A stretch of 64,000 bases of DNA, from positions 2,244,501-2,308,500 of the forward strand of contig CANUEZ040000165.1 in the NCBI GenBank assembly GCA_948099385.1, written 5' to 3'. Below are positions 57,926 through 64,000 of the stretch, in pieces. Within the stretch, counting starts at the first letter, position 1. The number at the start of each line of letters is the position of its first letter. The notes beneath the pieces were generated by a model that worked only from the letters and a program-made list of their open reading frames with translations, had not been told where the DNA came from and searched no databases. The DNA is from Fasciola hepatica (Eukaryota; Platyhelminthes; Trematoda; Plagiorchiida; Fasciolidae). Both the position numbers and the translations under genes were made by a program.

Positions 57926-58630
57926 ACCGAACCAGGCCGCCTATTGACAATGTGTCAGCCCATTCCCTCACAAGAGCCGAGATGGGAAATTTAGTGTACG
58001 ATTTTGGAGATTGGTTGCTGGTGTTCACAGAAGAACAGCCAATAATGGCAGTAGAATTCTTCATGGTCGTTTGCGTTGCGGGCTACTGTACCATTTAGTC
58101 GATCAGTTCAGAGTAGGCACTTTTATTTAAGGATAAATTTACAGCTTTCGCGCAACCAAACGAGTCCTGTAAGGCAGCAGCCTTAGTTCAAATGAACCAA
58201 TGGGCAACTGTAACGTTCATTCGCATCTTCTGGAAACCATTGGAAGTCGGTGATTGACTGCTCAGTTCATACTTCCTTCGGATGAGGCTAGATATTCTGG
58301 ACGCCCAGTACACCCCTCCGACACGTATACCGGTGAGCATTGTACAGTACACCTCATGCGCTACTCGTGATTGATTTGGAATCAGGGTTTAGCCATCTGC
58401 CCTAGACTGACTGTCGGTCAGGCAACCCGATATAGAGCATCAGGCGTTTGCCTTAGTCCTCTCACTTTGATCAGAACACCTCGGTCACAAGAATGCAGTG
58501 TGCAGGACTTCCTCATCAAAGGCCGTAGCAGAAACAGTCATTGTGGAGTGTTTCGAGAGCTTTCCAAGACGAGTGGCCATCACGAAACCTGAGACACCCG
58601 CTCCCGACTCTCCTGGGATGTTTGGAGTGG
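57926..58630. other. Unassigned, moderate GC
   Basis: No element protein recognised; short open frames only. Confidence 0.35.
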
Positions 58631-58634
58631 AGTA

Positions 58635-58845
58635 TTATTAGACTCTTTTGTGCTGCTCCGGAAGAACATACGAGTGCGTGAAAGCAGCAGAGGCTTTTGC
58701 AACTGAATTTCGGGATCCCAGTTATGCCGAAACTCCTACTGTCTGTAACACACTTGGAGTACAAAAAGATGAGATCCTTCCTTTGAATGACTGACGGTCA
58801 TTTTCAAAATCGAGAACAATGGGCTGGAAGTCACATCACTTAGAA
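58635..58845 (-). repeat. Dispersed repeat, copy B (about 210 bp)
   Basis: Reverse complement of the 16,965-17,180 unit. Its outer end (AAGTGATGTGACTTCC read on the minus strand) lies directly next to the TCATCATC tail of RTE copy 2, so the LINE probably inserted at or beside this repeat. Confidence 0.6.
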
Positions 58846-58997
58846 AGCATCATCATCATCATCGTACAGAGTTAAACAGTAGGGTAAGCCCCACGGACCT
58901 CTGCATTTCTCACCATCTTGCACGTTGAATTAGAAAGTAAGAATATACAAGATGGATACGGAGTGGACGTACACAAGTGAGAAAAGGGAAGAATGCC

Positions 58998-59419
58998 CTA
59001 GTAGCCAACACACAGAATGCACAGTCTAACTGTACAAAAGCAAATCGACCAGTCTTTCTGATTGGACACAAAGTGACAACACGATCGCCACTGTTCACGG
59101 TTCACTGCCATATCCTTCAGTGTCTCCAGCCAACTGGTAGACGGATCTTTTGGACCCCAACCACGAAGACTGAAGCACCTACTTTTCCTAAGTCTGCTGT
59201 ACATTTTCTCATTTCTCGCTGCCACGTCATCTGTTGACCTCCACGTGGCTTATTCCACTTTTGAGGAGGAACGGAGAATAGGACACTGTATGGTAGACGT
59301 GTGTTTGCCATACGTAACACGTGTCCCAACCAACGACGTCTGCTAAGCTGGATACGCTGTGACAAAACGTTCTCTGAATTAGTACCCAATACTCGCTTTC
59401 TGACCTCATCATTTCTCAC
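58998..59419 (-). pseudogene. RTE RT C-terminus, copy 2
   Basis: NSENVLSQRIQLSRRRWLGH, then PPQKWNKPRGGQQMTWQREM, then one frame over LRGWGPKDPSTSWLETLKDM and AVNREQWRSC. The conserved WLGHV, RGG and WLETL blocks match copy 1. Confidence 0.85.
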
Positions 59420-59614
59420 TCGGCTATTCCACCCAATCCTAGCGATACTACGGCCACGTCAATGGACAAAATCCTCAAGACGACGAATATCTTCAGCTCG
59501 CAGACTCCAAGTTTCGCAACCATGCAACAAAACTGAACGCACTGCAGCACAGTATCCACGAACTTTCAACTTCAGTGAAATATCTGATCGACGCCACAAG
59601 TGCTTCAGTCCAGC

Positions 59615-60128
59615 CTACGCCGCTCGAGCTTTGGATATACGCGTCCTCACCTCTACTACTGTGCTCCCATCCGTCGTCACGCAGCTACCGAGGTAGGTGA
59701 AGTGGTCGACAACTGACAGCACCTCCCCATCGAGCATCAAGCTCGGAATCGCTGACGTCCAGTCTTGTAACATCATCTTGCACTTTGAAGGTGCAGGGCG
59801 CATGCCGAATGGAACTACAGCACTTGCGAGATTATCTAGTGCACTTTGAGCATTTTCCGTGCATTCGAACAAACAGACAACGTCGTCCGCGTAATCTAGG
59901 TCACAACTTTTCATTATTTGCTAGTTCGACGCCTACATCCTGAGGATTTTGCAGCGCACTCTCCATTATTTCGTCCATGACGAAGTTGAACAGGAATGGA
60001 GACAAAGGACATCCCTGTGGAACACCAGAGGTCGTTTCGAACCGACCGGATAGTTCACCGTAAACCCTAACGCGGCCAGAAGTATGAGAATACAATGATC
60101 TCAGTAGGTTCACGAACTTCTGGGGCAT
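59615..60128 (-). pseudogene. RTE RT palm, copy 2
   Basis: Two overlapping frames: the first with TTSGVPQGCPLSPFLFNFVM (motif B), the second with CDLDYADDVVCLFECTENAQ (catalytic motif C) and DHFTYLGSCVTTDGSTVVEV. The switch is at about 59,910. The second frame ends where a Tyr codon has become TAG. Confidence 0.85.
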
Positions 60129-60348
60129 ACCTTTCGATGAAGAACACTGAAAAGCGATGTTCGATCAACTGAATCAAAGGCGTCTTTCAGGTCTAAGAAA
60201 AGCATTACTGTTGGTCGGCGGTGAGTAAAAATCTAGTTGATGCATCGTCGACCTGGTCGGAATCCAGCCTCCTGTTCGCGGGTGTGTTCCTCTCACGAGC
60301 TGGTGTAAGACGATGCAGCAAAATCGAAGCTACTACTTTGGTGACTAT

Positions 60349-60618
60349 CTATATTAGGCTAATCCCACGATGATTGCTGCAGTCATCGCGTATTCCCTTC
60401 TTGAAGATGGGAACAATCAATGACTCACTCCATGTTAACGGAATACGCTCCTCGTTCCAAATGTCATGTAGCAAGACGGCAATTAATTTTATCAAAGCAT
60501 CTCCACCCAGTTTGAAAAGAACTGGAGGAAATTCATCGGTACCTGCCACTTTCCCTCGTTTTAGTAATCGAATACATGATTCTACTTCCCCTTCCGATGA
60601 CGGCTCATGCGATACCAC
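60349..60618 (-). pseudogene. RTE RT finger region, copy 2
   Basis: EPSSEGEVESCIRLLKRGKV, LIVPIFKKGIRDDCSNHRGI, then a stop after SLI. It starts directly after the TGA (60,619-60,621) shared with copy 1. Confidence 0.85.
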
Positions 60619-60835
60619 TCAAGGAGTCGCAGTTGTTGACACAGGAGTAACTAAATTAGCGCGGCCAGCTAAACTGTTCCTTGAAGTATTCGGCCCAACG
60701 GTCAAGCCTTTGCTGTTTGTTATGGATGGGTCCTCCATTTCTATCCCAAATCGTTTCACTGACCTTGATGCGCCGTCCACCGGTGTCACGGATAATTTTG
60801 AACAGTCTTTGACTGTTACCTGAAGCAGCTGCTAT

Positions 60836-61195
60836 TTACATTTCTTCAACTATCCTGACCCACCAATTTTCGCGATCATTCTTGAGGCTTTGTCTTTGTA
60901 GATTTCTGCGCATCTTATTCATCTCCTTACAGTTCGAGAGCTGACGCTTTTGCTCCATTATACTCAGCGACTCTTGCGAGATCCAGTGTTTTTGATGGAC
61001 ATCGGATCTAGGACCACAGGCGAAACCTGTTGCCATGTACATCGCCTGTTTGATTTGAGCCCAATGCTCATCTGCATTACTGTTCGTCGTAGATCCTAGC
61101 TCATGTGCTAACTTCTGCTCATAACGGGCGCGTACTTCTGGATCACACAAACGTTGCACTGCTAATTGGGCTTGCGATTTTGCGAGGATGACCAT
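60836..61195 (-). pseudogene. RTE linker region, copy 2
   Basis: Basic linker between endonuclease and RT (RARYEQKLAHELGSTTNS, LSNCKEMNKMRRNL), matching copy 1. It ends in TAA after VEEM where copy 1 reads GAA. Confidence 0.75.
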
Positions 61196-61598
61196 GGAAT
61201 TGGAGAGATAATCGCATTAAAACTAATGCATGGTCCGACTCTACGTACGTAGACCAGTAAGATCTACAGTTCTGAACAGAACTGCGCCATCGGAAGCTTA
61301 CGGCGATATGATCAATTTGACTCAAAGTACCTGTAGAGTTAGAGCGCCATGTCGCTGTGCGACATGAGCTGTGTCGGAAATTTGTGCTAGACAAAAACAA
61401 TCGATTGTCTGCACAAAACTGGAGAAGTCTATCCCCGTTATCTGTACGCTCAGCAAGTAAAGCACAGCACCCACCTAAACAAGCTTCTGCAGTACTAAGT
61501 TTGCCAACTTGTGCATTGAAGTCACCAGCTAGCACTACAACGTCGGAACCTTTACTGCTGCGAACGAGAGTGGCGAGGGCATCATAGAACTCATCTTT
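61143..61598 (-). pseudogene. RTE endonuclease C-terminus, copy 2
   Basis: Contains LAGDFNAQVGKLS, TLSQIDHIAVSFRWRS and YVESDHALVLMRLSLQF, the DH and SDH motifs of APE endonucleases. The frame is lost at about 61,180 by one extra base in an A/T run. Confidence 0.85.
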
Positions 61599-62210
61599 CT
61601 ACAAGTCTGAACTGCAGTCCGTTGGGGCGTACGCCGAGATCACGAACAAATTGCGTTTAACACAACTATCCTTTCGAACGCTAACTGACCCTTGGAGTCT
61701 CACAGCACATAAACGACTGTTAACAGGGATCCAGTCTAAAAGGGCAGCCTCAGCCTTGACAGTCAAGACAGTTCCTACACCACGTTGACCCACAGCTCTA
61801 GCTGCTTCGTCTCCTGAGGTGCGCAGAATATACCTCGATGAGATACCTGGAGCAGTTAGCTGAATTACACTGCTCGAATCCTGGATACGCGTTTCGCTTA
61901 AGCAGCAAACATCAATCTTCAGAGAGTTCATTGTGAGGGCAAGGCACGCCTGCTGACCGGCCTGCATGAGTGAACGCACGTTGAAGGAGCCGAGATTCAG
62001 AGGCTGACGGGGCTTGAGAAAATGTGAGTTACCAGTCAGAGGATTATTCCCGACACTATTTGACAGTGAATCGTTGCGAGTATCGACCGTGTTATCAATG
62101 GGAGCATTATGGGTGGATAGATGGGGCAAAGAGGGATGGTTAGGGACAGAAGACAAAGGTTGAATAACAGAGAGGGAACTCTGAGCAGTAGCACACTTAT
62201 CACTACCCAC
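61599..62210 (-). pseudogene. RTE endonuclease N-terminal part, copy 2
   Basis: Contains LGSFNVRS, CLSETRIQDSSSVI and LLDWIPVNSRLCAVRLQGS, and reads through KRNLFVISAYAP without the extra base of copy 1. It ends at a TAG where copy 1 has CAG (Gln), after which the same frame resumes into the LAGDFNAQV segment. Confidence 0.85.
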
Positions 62211-62293
62211 CCCGCTCGAAGCAATGGGCAGCTCGGTCCTGATTATCCTGCTCGACGACCGATGCAGTACGGAATTCTTTGTAGTCGTTCAGT

Positions 62294-62539
62294 TCATGGG
62301 AATTGTTGTACGGGTACTGCTAGGGTGTCCAGCCACAAAGCAGGAGAACGATTAGAGTCCTCATCCAAAGCCTTTAGTTCTAACAAGAACCTATCCGCAA
62401 GGCAGCGGGATGGCTTAGTGGAGGCCCATTTGCTTGGATCAATTATTCTTCCACTGATTTTGCCGATTGAGTTTGCCAGCTTAAATCGACCCCCAACCTG
62501 GAGGACCAGGAGACTGGACTTTGTCTGGCCTCTACTCAT
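62294..62539 (-). CDS. Short conserved frame of the RTE element, copy 2
   Basis: 81 codons, same start (MSRGQTKSSLLVLQVGG) and stop as in copy 1, differing at about four residues. Unknown function; see the copy 1 entry. Confidence 0.4.
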   Translation of the reverse strand: MSRGQTKSSLLVLQVGGRFKLANSIGKISGRIIDPSKWASTKPSRCLADRFLLELKALDEDSNRSPALWLDTLAVPVQQFP

Positions 62540-62591
62540 TGACCAATCAGGCGTGATTGCATCTCCGGCTTAAAGAATCCATCCTGTATAG

Positions 62592-63030
62592 CTCTTTGGA
62601 TCATAGAGGCGCTCAAGCCAACACATTACGTCAACGTGCAGTCTCGTCGTGATGGAATAAACGGATATTCAGCGGTGGAAAAAGTTTAATTTTTGCGATT
62701 TCGATGAAGTAATTCATTACTGTCGTAGTGTTAGGAAAAGCAAGCTGGAAATCATTCGTTGGGCTTTTGGTGGTTGCTGTGTGATTGTTTAGGTTGCGGT
62801 TTTGCATAGGCATGACTCATACACCAGAAAATTCAGTGTATTTCTCCTTCCGGTAGAATTATATTGTATACTAACACAGCGTAGTCGAAATCGTTGGTAG
62901 GTAGTCGAAGTTTCGGTCACCAAGGGTAACCTTTTTCAAGACTGGTTTTACAACCGAACATTTCACATGGCCCATCGATTTTTCGATACATTCCGAACCG
63001 ATCTCGGTTCCGACACATGATTTCTCCTTC
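62592..63030. other. Flank between RTE copy 2 and the transposase remnant
   Basis: Nothing recognised with confidence. It may include eroded upstream parts of the Tc1/mariner-like element. Confidence 0.3.
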
Positions 63031-63039
63031 CAATTATTC

Positions 63040-63290
63040 TGGAAAATCTACTGAGTTCTATTGTCTTTCAACAAGATGATCTCACTAGAATGTGGATACT
63101 GTACCGAAACATTCGCATCATGGGTTGGACCGCTCACTGTCCAGATTTGAACCCGACTGAAAATGTTTGTCGTGTTTGTAAACGAAGTAAGTCTGAGCAG
63201 ATAGAAGAGTCAGCAGCACTTTGCGGGAGTGGAAGTTGGACTTCCCCAATGAATGGGATAGCCTGGAACTTGGGACTATTCAAAATATAA
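63040..63290 (+). pseudogene. Tc1/mariner-like transposase remnant (DDE core end)
   Basis: The plus frame reads IVFQQDDLTRMW, then IRIMGWTAHCPDLNPTENVC. This matches the Tc1 family block with FQQDN..., W.A.SPDLNPIEN (second catalytic Asp and the final Glu). Spacing between the FQQD aspartate and the PTEN glutamate is about 27 residues instead of the usual 34, so residues are missing. The DDE catalytic domain cuts and rejoins DNA in cut-and-paste transposition. No N-terminal helix-turn-helix and no terminal inverted repeats were found. Confidence 0.65.
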
Positions 63291-64000
63291 TTGGAAGCAT
63301 GCTTTGACTTTGTATTTCAGCCGTCAACAATAAAGCTGTCTATGTTCCTTGACGTGCTGTTTGTTTCTGCCATTTTTCAAGGTGTGAGTTCAATAGAATT
63401 TCGCACCCAGTCAGACACTTTTACCAGAATGAATCTATTTCTCTGCTTTATGCTTCAAATCAGTATAAATATACAACGAAGTGGTCGGCTGACACCATCA
63501 TACAAAATTTGGTGCTTCTTACTACTTTGGTTAAAAATTATGGCTGAAAAGCAGAGAAAAATCGGGGAGAGGGGGGGGGGGGTAATAACATTTCGCGTTT
63601 ACGTATATGTCCTGTGTTAACCTAGAACCATTGACTTTTCCTCGAACTTACCACACTGAGGAATAAATAAAGGCCAAAAGAAATCCATTGAACACATATT
63701 TCACCTTCCATGACCTAGCCTTAGAACGTTTAATTAGACAAAAGTACTAACGAGTTAGCGTTCTCAAGACGTGTCACCGCTTCGTAACTGAGTAACAAGA
63801 CAACCGGATGGATCGTATGATCCTAGTCTTTCCGAAGCCCGTTTACCAGCAATTGTTACGCTCTTCGGGATGAGTAGAGCAATAAGGTATTTCCCACAAC
63901 CCCAAATTCCACTCTCCTGATTTGTTTGTTTATTACATGCTTACGAATGAGTGCAGTGGAAGGGAGACTTACCCCATAGCCACGAAGGCCCACTGCACTA
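63291..64000. other. Unassigned; poly-G run
   Basis: A run of 12 G lies at 63,571-63,582. No gene or repeat recognised in the remainder. Confidence 0.35.

Larger units (their letters stand above)
58850..62591 (-). mobile_element. RTE-like LINE, full-length copy 2
   Basis: Same structure and 5' edge as copy 1, in the opposite orientation, about 3.74 kb. It keeps the endonuclease end missing from copy 1 (IDHIAVSFRWRS and VESDHALVLMRL). Own lesions: TAG in place of Gln at 61,599-61,601, one extra base in a T run at about 61,177-61,180 (plus strand), TAA after VEEM near 60,835, loss of about 30 nt near 60,215, a frame change near 59,910, TAG at about 59,612 and TGA near 59,458. Shared with copy 1: TGA at 60,619-60,621, TAG at 60,233-60,235 and two frame changes. 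It ends in TCATCATCATC read on the plus strand. Confidence 0.92.

Overview
This window looks like non-coding, repeat-rich DNA from an animal nuclear genome, most likely a parasitic flatworm of the trematode type. That assignment is an inference. It rests on the retroelement mix (RTE-like and CR1-like LINEs, a Penelope-like element with a GIY-YIG endonuclease) and on tRNA-like short repeats carrying hammerhead ribozyme motifs, an arrangement known from the schistosome SM-alpha repeats. There are no operons, no ribosome-binding-site-spaced genes, no rRNA and no convincing canonical tRNA gene. No complete host gene can be read; most long open frames are remnants of mobile-element genes or chance.

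Layout. 1-8.3 kb: unassigned sequence with a few splice-flanked open segments and a degenerate hammerhead SINE at 6.2 kb. 8.3-10.1 kb: decayed CR1-like reverse transcriptase, minus strand. 10.1-15 kb: unassigned, with a possible zinc-finger exon at 13.7 kb. 15.1-17.2 kb: a dense nest of short repeats (tRNA-like SINEs in inverted orientation, an inverted repeat enclosing a hammerhead ribozyme with all core nucleotides, and a 220-bp dispersed repeat). 18.7-21.0 kb: Penelope-like element, minus, followed at 21.7-21.9 kb by two copies of a second hammerhead-like repeat family. 22.5-23.4 kb: truncated RTE LINE, minus. 24.5-27.5 kb: CR1-like ORF1 remnant and CR1-like RT C-terminus, plus. 28.5 kb: possible signal-peptide exon. 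29.2-38.2 kb: mostly unassigned, with hammerhead SINE remnants and a MITE-like inverted repeat. 38.3-41.8 kb: nearly full-length RTE LINE copy 1, plus. 41.9-43.5 kb: CR1-like endonuclease plus RT fingers, plus. 45.6 and 57.6 kb: two direct copies of an unclassified repeat. 47.8 kb: 3'-UTR-only RTE copy beside a TTG/TTA microsatellite. 55.6-57.3 kb: Penelope and divergent RTE fragments. 58.85-62.59 kb: RTE LINE copy 2, minus, inverted relative to copy 1. 63.0-63.3 kb: Tc1/mariner-like transposase remnant.

How the parts relate. The autonomous elements (RTE, CR1, Penelope, Tc1) are all broken here. The two long RTE copies share several frame-breaking lesions, so they probably descend from an already defective source or from one another. 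The short hammerhead-bearing repeats have pol III-like A/B boxes and would depend on such LINEs for mobility. The candidate host exons (plus strand, short, mostly phase 0) could belong to one or more genes whose introns hold all of this repeat DNA, but by eye they cannot be separated from chance open segments next to AG/GT dinucleotides.
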